This document shows, piece by piece, positions 1 to 7,185 of a stretch of 36,778 nt of DNA. The notes under the pieces are model-generated. The model saw only the letters and a list, made by a program, of their open reading frames with translations. It ran no database searches and was not told the origin of the DNA. Within the stretch, counting starts at the first letter, position 1. The number at the start of each line of letters is the position of its first letter. Position numbers and translations under genes: made by a program. Where the stretch lies: positions 1 to 36,778 of the forward strand of contig NZ_JAGGOO010000031.1 in the NCBI RefSeq assembly GCF_018614415.1, read 5' to 3'. Origin of the DNA: Streptomyces sp. ISL-12 (GTDB lineage: Bacteria > Actinomycetota > Actinomycetes > Streptomycetales > Streptomycetaceae).

Positions 1-887
1 CGATCGCTTTGACAGGTTCCGCGTCGAGCGTCTACGTGGTGCTCATCGGACTGCTCATGGCCCAGTACACGTTCACCGGCTACGACGCCTCCGCCCACAT
101 GACCGAGGAGACCATCGACGCCTCCACCGCCGGTCCCAAGGGCATCGTCCGCTCGATCCTCGTCTCACTCGCCGCCGGCTTCGTCCTGCTGTTCGGCTTC
201 ACCTACGCCATCCACTCCTACTCGGGCGCGCTCGAGTCCACCACGGGGGTGCCACCGGCGCAGATCCTGATGGACGCCCTCGGCGCGGCGGCCGGCAAGT
301 GGCTGCTGCTGGTCATCATCGTCGCCCAGCTCTTCTGCGGCATGGCCTCGGTGACCGCCAACTCCCGGATGATCTACGCCTTCTCCCGCGACGGCGCGCT
401 CCCCTTCTCCAGGACGTGGCACAAGCTCAACCCGGCCACTCGTACCCCCACGAACGCCGTCTGGCTCGCCACCGGTGGAGCCTTCGCTCTCGGCCTGCCC
501 TACCTGTGGAACAGCACCGCGTACGCGGCTGTCACCTCCATCGCCACCATCGGTCTCTACATCGCCTACGTGATCCCCACCTTCCTCCGACTGCGCCAAG
601 GCGACAGGTTTGAGCGCGGCCCCTGGCACCTCGGCTCCTGGTCCACCATCGTCGGCACGATCGCCATCGCCTGGGTCTTGGTGATCACTGTGCTGTTCAT
701 GCTGCCGCAGACGTCCCCGATCACCGCGCGCACCTTCAACTACGCGCCCGTCGCAGTTGGCGTCGTCGTGGCCTTCTGCGGCGCCTGGTGGCTGGCCTCC
801 GCTCGTAAGTGGTTCCTCAACCCGGCGCACTCTCGCAGTTCGGGCTTCAGTCGAGAAGCTCGTGGACAGGAGCCCCACCGCCTATAG
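1..887 (+). CDS. APC-family amino acid permease, C-terminal part (partial)
   Basis: This is a membrane transporter of the amino acid-polyamine-organocation family, moving amino acids or amines across the cytoplasmic membrane. The reading frame is open from base 3, so the start lies outside the window. The motif YTFTGYDASAHMTEET near the beginning is typical of the conserved central region of these permeases, and SRMIYAFSRDGALPFS further on is the usual cytoplasmic loop. About six hydrophobic segments follow. Family members generally run on for some residues after the SARKWF motif with an acidic tail. Here the frame changes character after SARKWFLNP into a short serine/arginine-rich end (SRSSGFSREARGQEPHRL), which may be a foreign tail produced by insertion of the downstream island. 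The substrate cannot be predicted. Family assignment is firm; the altered C-terminus is inference. Confidence 0.9.
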   Translation, partial: IALTGSASSVYVVLIGLLMAQYTFTGYDASAHMTEETIDASTAGPKGIVRSILVSLAAGFVLLFGFTYAIHSYSGALESTTGVPPAQILMDALGAAAGKWLLLVIIVAQLFCGMASVTANSRMIYAFSRDGALPFSRTWHKLNPATRTPTNAVWLATGGAFALGLPYLWNSTAYAAVTSIATIGLYIAYVIPTFLRLRQGDRFERGPWHLGSWSTIVGTIAIAWVLVITVLFMLPQTSPITARTFNYAPVAVGVVVAFCGAWWLASARKWFLNPAHSRSSGFSREARGQEPHRL

Positions 888-1271
888 GCTCCGTCCGGCA
901 GCCCGGCCGCAGCGTCGCGGTCTGCTCATGCGAGCCGTTTGTGCGCAGCATGTGGACACCAAGACAGCTCCCCAGTGGACGCACACCGCGACGCTCAGCC
1001 ATCTGATCACGAACGACTGACCTTAACTGGGACCGGGCTCCGGCTCACGGGCGCGGCAAACGTTCGAGGTCATGCCACCCCCGGCTCACCCTCGTGGCAC
1101 CCCTCATCCTGGATCTGCCGGGGCACCGCCCTGTTGCGACACGGACCGTTGGCTGGACTTACCCCTGCGGCCAGCACGCGAAGGTGCAGGTCAGCCACAT
1201 TATTCACGGTTCCGTCGAGGGAAGCCGACCGGAGCAGACCGTACGGCATGCCCCTGGATCGGGTGCGGGGC
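888..1271. other. Intergenic region, no gene seen
   Basis: The spacer lies between the permease fragment (plus strand) and the end of folE2 (minus strand), so it is the convergent 3' side of both. Short open frames here have no recognisable motif and no convincing ribosome binding site. I see no strong hairpin with a T-run, no tRNA and no obvious attachment-site repeat. If the permease tail is foreign, the left edge of the dpd island should be here or just upstream, near 815-900. Confidence 0.5.
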
Positions 1272-2039
1272 TCAGCCAGCGACGTATGCGATGGCGTCGT
1301 GGCTATGGATGCTTTCTAGGTTGCGGACCTTCACCGAGTGACGAAGACCCCGCTCGCGGCAGACGTGGCTGACCTCCCGCGCCATATCCTCCACGAATAC
1401 AGGGTGGTCGTACGCCTGCATCGTCAGCACACGTTCATCCGGACGCTTTACCAAGGGCACGATAGGAGCGGACGCACACCGTTCGAGAAGCCGTACGGCC
1501 TCCTGCACCCCAAACGGATAGGGCGTGTCGCCATGCCCTGTCACGGACAGGGTGACACGACTGCGCTGGTTGTGGGCACCGTAGTCAGAGATCGCTTTCG
1601 AACACGGGCACAGGCTCGTGACCTCGGTGGTCACCGATGTGATCAACGTCGTGTCTCCGCCATCCCAGCGGCCGTCAAACCGGACGTCGTGAACCTGGCA
1701 CGACTCGGCACCGCTCGCAGGCGCGATCACAGTCGTGCTCAATGGGACGGCAACGGACACCGCGAGCGCCGGCGCATCAAGAAGATCCGCCCCGACTTTC
1801 AGGACGTACGGCAGCTTCCGCGGATCGAACCGGCGCAGATGTTCGTGGACGAGAGCCACCATGCGGCTCATGTGAGTGCCACGGCGGTCATGCTGGAGCC
1901 GCACGGTCACCTCGATCTCGGCAATGCCCTCCTGGCGGAGGTGACCGTCCTCGAAGTACAGGGGATACCGCAGACCGCTGATGCCGACATCGTCGAGCTC
2001 GATGCCGCGAGAGTCTGTCTCGTTCTGAATATCGTGCAT
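1272..2039 (-). CDS. folE2: GTP cyclohydrolase FolE2 (type IB)
   Basis: The enzyme opens the GTP imidazole ring and forms 7,8-dihydroneopterin triphosphate, the first step toward preQ0. The 255-residue protein shows the FolE2 signatures: RGIELDDVGISGLRYPL near residues 11-27, GTHMSR around 54-59, and SLCPCSKAISDYGAHNQRS around 142-160, with the metal-ligand cysteine region (C144/C146) and H156. The type IB family tolerates metals other than zinc, which is known of the family and not visible here. It is the last gene of queC-queE-queD-folE2; the ATG lies 3 nt after the queD stop, so it is co-translated. Because it sits with QueD, QueE and QueC it most likely feeds preQ0 synthesis for the DNA-modification genes rather than folate synthesis. 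Very secure. Confidence 0.95.
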   Translation of the reverse strand: MHDIQNETDSRGIELDDVGISGLRYPLYFEDGHLRQEGIAEIEVTVRLQHDRRGTHMSRMVALVHEHLRRFDPRKLPYVLKVGADLLDAPALAVSVAVPLSTTVIAPASGAESCQVHDVRFDGRWDGGDTTLITSVTTEVTSLCPCSKAISDYGAHNQRSRVTLSVTGHGDTPYPFGVQEAVRLLERCASAPIVPLVKRPDERVLTMQAYDHPVFVEDMAREVSHVCRERGLRHSVKVRNLESIHSHDAIAYVAG

Positions 2040-2042
2040 CGC

Positions 2043-2399
2043 TCACTCGCCCCGATAGGTGCAGCCAGACGTGCACGTCTCGCGGACGGTGAGGGCCGAG
2101 AGTGCAGGCAGGGTCGGCTGCAGCCGCTCCCAGATCCAGCGAGCGAGGACCTCGCTAGTCGGGTTCTCCAGGCCCTCGATGTCGTTGAGGTAGTAGTGGT
2201 CGAGCCGTGCTTCGAGAGGCTTGAAGACCTTCTTGAGGTCGCCGAAGTCCATGACCCAGCCGGTCCCAGGGTCGACCGGAGCCTCGACGTGGACAATGAC
2301 CTTATAGGAGTGACCGTGCAGACGGGCGCACTTGTGACCCTCGGGCACGTTGGGCAGGCGATGTGCAGCTTCGAAGGTGAACTCGCGAAAGATTTCCAT
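2043..2399 (-). CDS. queD: 6-carboxy-5,6,7,8-tetrahydropterin synthase QueD
   Basis: QueD converts dihydroneopterin triphosphate to 6-carboxy-tetrahydropterin, the second preQ0 step. The 118-residue protein is of normal length for the PTPS/QueD family. The zinc ligands are visible as H13 (FEAAHRL) and H28/H30 (CARLHGHSY), and the catalytic cysteine is C24 of the CxxxHGH motif. [20 protein letters not shown] and the terminal [13 protein letters not shown] match family positions. The ATG at 2399 shares its first base with the queE stop (TAATG), and the stop is 3 nt before folE2. This tight packing indicates one transcript for the whole pathway. No alternative function is suggested. Confidence 0.95.
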   Translation of the reverse strand: MEIFREFTFEAAHRLPNVPEGHKCARLHGHSYKVIVHVEAPVDPGTGWVMDFGDLKKVFKPLEARLDHYYLNDIEGLENPTSEVLARWIWERLQPTLPALSALTVRETCTSGCTYRGE

Positions 2400-3034
2400 T
2401 ACTGAATTCCCAGATACTTGTGCGTCTGGAGAGAGAGGGTCCAGCGCGGGTTCTTCATGCAGTACTCAACGGTCGCCCTGGTGTTGGCTTCGGCGTCCGG
2501 GCCGTCCATGGGCTGGAGCCTGAAGTGCCGAAAATCCAGGTGCTCGAACTGGCGAGGGTCTCCACCCAACTGGGGGTACACCAACTTCAGTTCGTCCCCG
2601 CGGGTGACGACCACCTCGGAGCCGATCTTGGGGCTGACGCAGATCCAGTCGATGCCCTTGGGCGGTACACGGGTGCCGTTCGTCTCGACTGCCACCTCGA
2701 AGCCGCGGGCATGCAGCGCGTCGATCGCTGCTCCGTCGAGTTGCAGGAGCGGCTCGCCGCCCGTGCACACCACGAAGCGGTGCTCTCTGGAGGACAACGG
2801 CCAAGCGTTCTCGACTGCCTGAGCGAGGTCGTCCGGGCTCCGAAACTTACCGCCACCTTCTCCGTCGGTTCCGACGAAATCTGTGTCGCAGAACTGGCAG
2901 ATCGCACGGTGGCGATCCTTCTCCAGGCCCGTCCACAGGTTGCACCGGGAGAAGCGGCAGAAGACGGCCGGACGGCCCGCGTGGCTCCCTTCGCCTTGCA
3001 GGGTGTAGAAGATCTCCTTGACCAGGTAGGTCAT
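2399..3034 (-). CDS. queE: 7-carboxy-7-deazaguanine synthase QueE (radical SAM)
   Basis: QueE is the radical SAM enzyme that rearranges 6-carboxy-tetrahydropterin into 7-carboxy-7-deazaguanine. I place the start at the ATG at 3034 ([20 protein letters not shown]), which is the typical QueE N-terminus and lies 2 nt after the queC stop. The longer frame upstream only overlaps queC. The protein is 211 residues. The cluster-binding cysteines follow the QueE-specific spacing CX14CX2C at C31, C46 and C49, instead of the CX3CX2C of most radical SAM proteins. [20 protein letters not shown] and the C-terminal [11 protein letters not shown] are also family hallmarks. It is the second gene of the preQ0 operon. 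Confidence 0.95.
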   Translation of the reverse strand: MTYLVKEIFYTLQGEGSHAGRPAVFCRFSRCNLWTGLEKDRHRAICQFCDTDFVGTDGEGGGKFRSPDDLAQAVENAWPLSSREHRFVVCTGGEPLLQLDGAAIDALHARGFEVAVETNGTRVPPKGIDWICVSPKIGSEVVVTRGDELKLVYPQLGGDPRQFEHLDFRHFRLQPMDGPDAEANTRATVEYCMKNPRWTLSLQTHKYLGIQ

Positions 3035-3036
3035 TC

Positions 3037-3747
3037 TCACGCGCCCTGGTACTGCACAGGGTCGGTGACGCCAGCCTCGGCGAAACCCTTGAGACGGAGC
3101 AGACAGGTCTCGCAGTGCCCGCAGGCCCACCCCTGCTCGTCCGGGTCGTAGCACGAGGACGTCAGGGAGTAGTCCACGCCAAGGCGCAGGCCTTCACGGA
3201 CGATGTCGGCCTTCGACATGGAGATGAGCGGGGAGTGCAGCTTGAGCTTCTGCGTGCCCTCGACCCCGGCGCGAGTGGCCAGGTTCGCCATCTGCTCGTA
3301 CGCCTCCATGTACTCAGGCCGGCAGTCCGGGTAGCCGCTGTAGTCGACCGCCGTCACGCCCGTGAAGATGTCACTCGCCCCGACCGTCTCCGCGAAGGCC
3401 AGCGCGAAGGACAGGAAGATCGTGTTGCGTGCCGGAACGTAGGTGATGGGCACGCTGCTGTCGATGCCCTTGTCGTCAGCGACATCCAGGGACTCGTGCT
3501 TCGGAACCTCGATGTCCGACGTGAGGGCCGAGCCACCGAAAACTCGCAGGTCGATGTCCGCGATCACGTGACGCGCAGCCCCCTGGGCCGCGGCCACGCG
3601 CTTCGCGGCCTCAAGCTCCACACTGTGCCGCTGGCCGTAGCGGAAGCTCAGCGCGTACGGCGTGTAGCCCTGGTCCTTGGCGATCGCCAGGACAGTCGTC
3701 GAGTCCAGCCCGCCACTCAGTAGAACGATCGCGGGACGCTCCGCCAT
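3037..3747 (-). CDS. queC: 7-cyano-7-deazaguanine (preQ0) synthase QueC
   Basis: QueC uses ATP and ammonia to convert 7-carboxy-7-deazaguanine to preQ0, the base inserted into DNA by DpdA. The 236-residue protein begins with the PP-loop SGGLDS at residues 11-16 and has the FRYGQRH and [10 protein letters not shown] motifs. [17 protein letters not shown] is diagnostic of QueC. Four zinc cysteines are present near the end: C199, C209, C212 and C215. The ATG is preceded by an AGGAG-type ribosome binding site within CTAGGAGCAGGC. It is first in the four-gene minus-strand operon and divergent from the candidate dpdC gene, so both operons start from the 110-bp spacer at 3748-3857. Confidence 0.96.
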   Translation of the reverse strand: MAERPAIVLLSGGLDSTTVLAIAKDQGYTPYALSFRYGQRHSVELEAAKRVAAAQGAARHVIADIDLRVFGGSALTSDIEVPKHESLDVADDKGIDSSVPITYVPARNTIFLSFALAFAETVGASDIFTGVTAVDYSGYPDCRPEYMEAYEQMANLATRAGVEGTQKLKLHSPLISMSKADIVREGLRLGVDYSLTSSCYDPDEQGWACGHCETCLLRLKGFAEAGVTDPVQYQGA

Positions 3748-3857
3748 GCCTGCTCCTAGTTAGATCTCACGTGTACGGTTGAACACTAGCGTGAAAACTG
3801 GCAGGTAGAGTAACGGCAACAAACTTCTAGTTATACTCGTCGGGGAGTAGGGGCTGC
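3748..3857. promoter_or_regulatory. Divergent promoter region with shared -10-like AGTTATACT
   Basis: This 110-bp spacer separates the queC operon from the dpd modification operon and is clearly more A/T-rich than its surroundings. On the plus strand TATACT (3832-3837) is a good -10 candidate, placing a start about 14 nt before the GTG at 3858. On the minus strand the same bases read TATAAC, so a single near-symmetric element could serve both directions. CTAGTTA occurs twice in direct orientation (3756-3762 and 3827-3833) and might be an operator, although the first copy lies close to the queC ribosome binding site. I could not find convincing -35 hexamers at the expected distance. The promoter call is inference from layout and the -10-like element. 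Confidence 0.45.
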
Positions 3858-4745
3858 GTGAAGCAACTAACGCTGGTCGTCACATGCACGGACCGCAAGG
3901 CGGCTGTGCCGGAGACCGAACTGCAGGCGAGGCAGCTTCCCGCAGGACCCGTGAAGGAGCGCGCCACGCTCTGGAGCGAGCGCATTAACAGTGCCGCTCA
4001 CACCCACTCGCTCGCCGAGCTCTACCGCGGCGACCATTGGACCCAGGCGCGTCGGCTCACCGAAGCGACTGCTCAGGCCGGATTCAAGGCCGACCTCTGG
4101 GTGGCCTCCGCCGGCCTCGGCCTTCAGCCGGTATCTGCCTCCGCCCCCTCCTACGCGGCAACCTTCAGCACCCGACATGCCGACTCGGTAGCCACCACCG
4201 CAGAAGACGGCGCCCTGTGGTGGAGTCAACTCCAAGAAGGAACCGGCCGGGCAACGCTGCAGGAACTCGGCAAAGCCAGCCCTATCCTCTTGGTCCTCTC
4301 CGAAACCTACGCAAAAGCCATGGAAGCGGAACTCCGCGCCCTGGCCGACGTCGCCAGCGAGGCACTCCTCTTCGGCGGAGTGGAAGTCGCCGGCATCCAA
4401 AGAGTCCCCGCCGATGCAGGGTTGAGGCGCAGCTTGGGCGGAACGCTGACGAGCCTGAATGTACGCATGGCCGCGTCGTGGCTCCAGCACTGCCAGGACG
4501 GTCAACTCACCTCAACGGCCACCAGCGACTCCTGGAACAAGTGGGCCGCTACTGAGTCGAGGCCTGAGCAACACAACCGCCGACCGATGACCGACGAGCA
4601 GGTGATCGCCTTCATCCGAAAGCAGACCTCGTCCCATCCCGGCATCTCGCGGACGCGACTCCTTCGTCTGCTTCGAGACGGGGGTCAGGCCTGTGAACAG
4701 AGCCGGTTCGCCACCCTGTACATCAAGACCATGGGGAAGCAGTGA
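3858..4745 (+). CDS. dpdC: Candidate DpdC (DUF6884/YaaA-like protein with C-terminal extension)
   Basis: This 295-residue protein starts at GTG 3858 behind GGGGAGTAGGGG and ends in a 4-nt overlap (GTGA) with the first dpdB. The N-terminal two thirds contains LTLVVTCTDRK at residues 4-14, LAELYRGDHWTQARRL, and LWVASAGLGL, a pattern resembling DUF6884/YaaA-like proteins (a short strand with a Cys/Lys motif, then an 'L-Y-x-G-x-x-F/W' helix and a 'SA-x-xGL' turn). The last 55 or so residues (from MTDEQVIAFIRKQ) look like a separate small helical, possibly winged-helix domain. In the Salmonella Montevideo cluster DpdC is needed to turn the dPreQ0 nitrile into the amide dADG. I call this dpdC by position and by elimination, since every other dpd gene is accounted for. 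The function is not shown by catalytic residues I can name. Confidence 0.55.
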   Translation: MKQLTLVVTCTDRKAAVPETELQARQLPAGPVKERATLWSERINSAAHTHSLAELYRGDHWTQARRLTEATAQAGFKADLWVASAGLGLQPVSASAPSYAATFSTRHADSVATTAEDGALWWSQLQEGTGRATLQELGKASPILLVLSETYAKAMEAELRALADVASEALLFGGVEVAGIQRVPADAGLRRSLGGTLTSLNVRMAASWLQHCQDGQLTSTATSDSWNKWAATESRPEQHNRRPMTDEQVIAFIRKQTSSHPGISRTRLLRLLRDGGQACEQSRFATLYIKTMGKQ

Positions 4746-5884
4746 CAGAGAACCTCATCCGGCGCAGAGCCCTGCGCATCGAGCAGAACCCCAGCATCCC
4801 CCTCTACCTCTTCGCCCTCGAAGCCGGAGAGGTAGATCGTGTGGCTGACGTCGCCCGAATCTCCCGTGACGAGGCGGGCAAGCTGCTCGGCTACCAGCGC
4901 CCTGAGAAGAAGCAGCACGTCAAGCAGATTCTTGATTACCTGGACGGCGAGGACGTCCTGTTCCCTAACGGTCTCATCCTCGCTCTCCCCTCCTCGGTCC
5001 GCTTCAAGGGAAGCCGAGGGCCCAATAGCACAGACGGGCTGGCAACAATCGGGACTATCGAGATTCCGCTGCCGGCCTCCGACGAAGCACCCCGCCCCGC
5101 TCTGATCGTGGATGGGCAACAGCGAAGCCTCGCTCTTGCACGCACGAAAAAGTCGAAGCTTCCCGTCACCGTTGCGGGGTTCGTCGCTGAAGACCTCGAG
5201 GTCCAACGCGACCAGTTCCTCCGGGTCAATACCGTGTCGCCGCTTCCCACCAACCTGGTGGCAGAACTCCTGCCTGAGGTCAACACCAAGCTCCCCACCA
5301 GGCTGTCCGCTCGGAAACTTCCGTCCACCCTTGTCAATGCGCTGAACCAGGACAGCGACTCACCGTTTAGAGGGCTCATCAAGCAGGCTTCGACGACCGG
5401 CGATAGAAAGTCAGAAGCCGTCGTCAAGGACAACAGCCTCATCTCCGCGATCGAAGAGTCACTCGCTCCTTCCGGGGTGCTCTTCCCATACAAGAACCTT
5501 TCTAACGGCACCACCGACACCGCAGCGATGAGAGATATTCTTGTCGTCTACTGGACTGCCGTCAGGGACACCTTCCCAGAGGCTTGGGGGCTCTCGCCGG
5601 CAAAGAGTCGCCTCATGCATGGCGTCGGAATTAGGTCAATGGGGCGCCTCATGGACCGGATAATGGACCGTGTGCTGTTGAGTGCAGAAGTCGGGTCGAA
5701 AGACGCCTACGACAAGGCCATGGCAGAACTGGAACTGGTCAAGCCTCACTGTCACTGGACCAAGGGGCGCTGGCCAGAACTCAACATCCCTTGGAACGAC
5801 TTGCAAAATACACCCCGCCATATCAGCACTCTGTCAAACGTCTTGATCCGGATCTACCTTCAGTCGAGGATGAGCGCGTCGTGA
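4742..5884 (+). CDS. dpdB: DpdB-like DGQHR-domain protein, first copy
   Basis: This 380-residue protein belongs to the DGQHR/ParB-like family that partners the DNA-modifying transglycosylase DpdA. The signature is DGQQR at residues 124-128 (LIVDGQQRS), preceded by GYQRPE at 50-55 and followed by SRLMHGVGI and WNDLQNTPRH near the C-terminus. In Salmonella Montevideo DpdA and DpdB together suffice to put preQ0 into DNA, although DpdB is reported dispensable in some other clusters. The GTG start overlaps the candidate dpdC stop by 4 nt, and its own stop overlaps the dpdA GTG by 4 nt, so all three are translationally coupled. A second copy lies immediately after dpdA with the same motif positions, so these are ancient paralogues rather than a recent duplication. 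The biochemical role of each copy is unknown. Confidence 0.85.
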   Translation: MTENLIRRRALRIEQNPSIPLYLFALEAGEVDRVADVARISRDEAGKLLGYQRPEKKQHVKQILDYLDGEDVLFPNGLILALPSSVRFKGSRGPNSTDGLATIGTIEIPLPASDEAPRPALIVDGQQRSLALARTKKSKLPVTVAGFVAEDLEVQRDQFLRVNTVSPLPTNLVAELLPEVNTKLPTRLSARKLPSTLVNALNQDSDSPFRGLIKQASTTGDRKSEAVVKDNSLISAIEESLAPSGVLFPYKNLSNGTTDTAAMRDILVVYWTAVRDTFPEAWGLSPAKSRLMHGVGIRSMGRLMDRIMDRVLLSAEVGSKDAYDKAMAELELVKPHCHWTKGRWPELNIPWNDLQNTPRHISTLSNVLIRIYLQSRMSAS

Positions 5885-7137
5885 AGTTCTATTTCCCAGA
5901 CAGTCAGGACCAAATCAGCCCTGGGTACGATTTCATCAACGATGAATACCCGTATCATCGGGTCCGACAGAGGGATGATCTGTACGCCCATCAAGCGGTG
6001 AGCCCGGCACCGTACGACGGGATACTGGTCAGCAAGGCCATCGTAGACGGAACGGTAAACGGCGCCGGAAAATACGCCGGAAAGTACACTACTGGACAGC
6101 GGGACCGACTCTACCGAGACGGAGTGAGCCACTTCTTTGGGCTGCCCGACACGATGAGAAGCCTCGGCGACTGCGGGGCATTCAACTACATTGACCAAGA
6201 GTACCCGCCGTACAGCATTGATGAAGTCCTCGACTTCTACTATAAATGCGGATTCGACTCGGGAATCAGCATTGACCACGTGATCTTTGGTTACAAGCCC
6301 GACCTTCCCGAGGAGGACGCCGATCCGGCATGGGTTAAGCGTCGCGAGATTTCACTTGATCTGGCGGAAAAGTTCATCAAGGCTGTCAAGAGCCGCAACA
6401 AGCTGATGCCGGAGGGGAAGAAGAGACTTGAGCCAGTGGGTGCGGCTCAGGGATGGAGCCCGGACAGCTACGCGGACAGTGTCTCCAGGCTTCAAGAGAT
6501 GGGATACAAGAGGATCGCGCTAGGTGGCATGGTCCCCCTGAAGACGCCGGAAATCATTGCATGCCTCGAGCGAATCTCTGACGTTCGCCAGGACGGCGTT
6601 GAATTTCATCTGCTCGGAATCACTCGCGTCGATAGCATGGAACGGTTCGTCAAATTCCATGTCACCAGCTTCGACAGCACATCGGCGTTCCGTCAAGCCT
6701 TCATGGACGAGCGGAACAACTATCACACAGCCGACCGCTCATACATGGCGATCAGAGTTCCCCAGGTCGATGGAAATCTCGCACTCAAGCGACTGATTCT
6801 GGCGGGGGTGGTTTCGCAATCCGAGGCCATCAAGGCTGAACGAGAATGCCTCAAGTTGCTTCGCCGCTACGACGCAGACGACGGCGTCGAAGTTCAGGAA
6901 GTCATGGATGCGCTGCGCGCGTACCAGTCCCTTCTTGGCGACGAGAAGAAGCTGAAGAAGGTCGAGAAGTACGAGGCCACCCTCACTGACCGTCCCTGGC
7001 GGCGCTGCCCATGCGATCTGTGCAGGCAGCACAAGATCGAGATGGTTATTTTCCGTGGAACGGAGCGAAACAAGCGCCGCGGATTCCATAACATGACGGT
7101 ACTCGAAGCCAAGATGCGCAAGCTGCCGCTCACATAA
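5881..7137 (+). CDS. dpdA: DpdA, TGT-like DNA 7-deazaguanine transglycosylase
   Basis: DpdA is the base-exchange enzyme that replaces guanine in DNA with preQ0, using the tRNA-guanine transglycosylase fold. I start at GTG 5881, which overlaps the dpdB stop (GTGA). Upstream in-frame sequence is the dpdB C-terminus in another frame. The 418-residue product has a probable active-site aspartate at D97 (LGDCGAFNYID), a base-binding glycine pair in ALGGMVPL (about 213-220), a nucleophile candidate D265 (SFDSTSAFRQAF), and the TGT zinc site CPCDLC (C376, C378, C381) followed by the histidine of GFHN (H403). The assignments to D97 and D265 come from motif order, not alignment. Base composition is unusually low: bases 6181-6240 contain 28 G+C of 60, unlike the G/C-rich neighbours, which suggests transfer from elsewhere. 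Confidence 0.92.
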   Translation: MKFYFPDSQDQISPGYDFINDEYPYHRVRQRDDLYAHQAVSPAPYDGILVSKAIVDGTVNGAGKYAGKYTTGQRDRLYRDGVSHFFGLPDTMRSLGDCGAFNYIDQEYPPYSIDEVLDFYYKCGFDSGISIDHVIFGYKPDLPEEDADPAWVKRREISLDLAEKFIKAVKSRNKLMPEGKKRLEPVGAAQGWSPDSYADSVSRLQEMGYKRIALGGMVPLKTPEIIACLERISDVRQDGVEFHLLGITRVDSMERFVKFHVTSFDSTSAFRQAFMDERNNYHTADRSYMAIRVPQVDGNLALKRLILAGVVSQSEAIKAERECLKLLRRYDADDGVEVQEVMDALRAYQSLLGDEKKLKKVEKYEATLTDRPWRRCPCDLCRQHKIEMVIFRGTERNKRRGFHNMTVLEAKMRKLPLT

Positions 7138-7185
7138 TCGCCCAGATCGCGCATAGCACTCAAAGTAACTCAAACAGGAGATGAT

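Noticed and set aside
1338..2405. Plus-strand frame opposite folE2 and queD
   Set aside because: Both minus-strand genes show complete catalytic motifs and tight coupling; the plus frame has no motif or ribosome binding site.
1272..3747. A toyocamycin/sangivamycin-type nucleoside antibiotic cluster
   Set aside because: The preQ0 genes would fit, but no phosphoribosyltransferase, purine-type or nitrile hydratase genes are present, whereas DpdA and the DpdD-K set sit alongside.
5881..7137. Housekeeping tRNA-guanine transglycosylase (tgt) for queuosine
   Set aside because: The zinc site is TGT-like, but the rest departs strongly from bacterial Tgt, and the gene is coupled to dpdB in a dpd island without queA, queF or queG.
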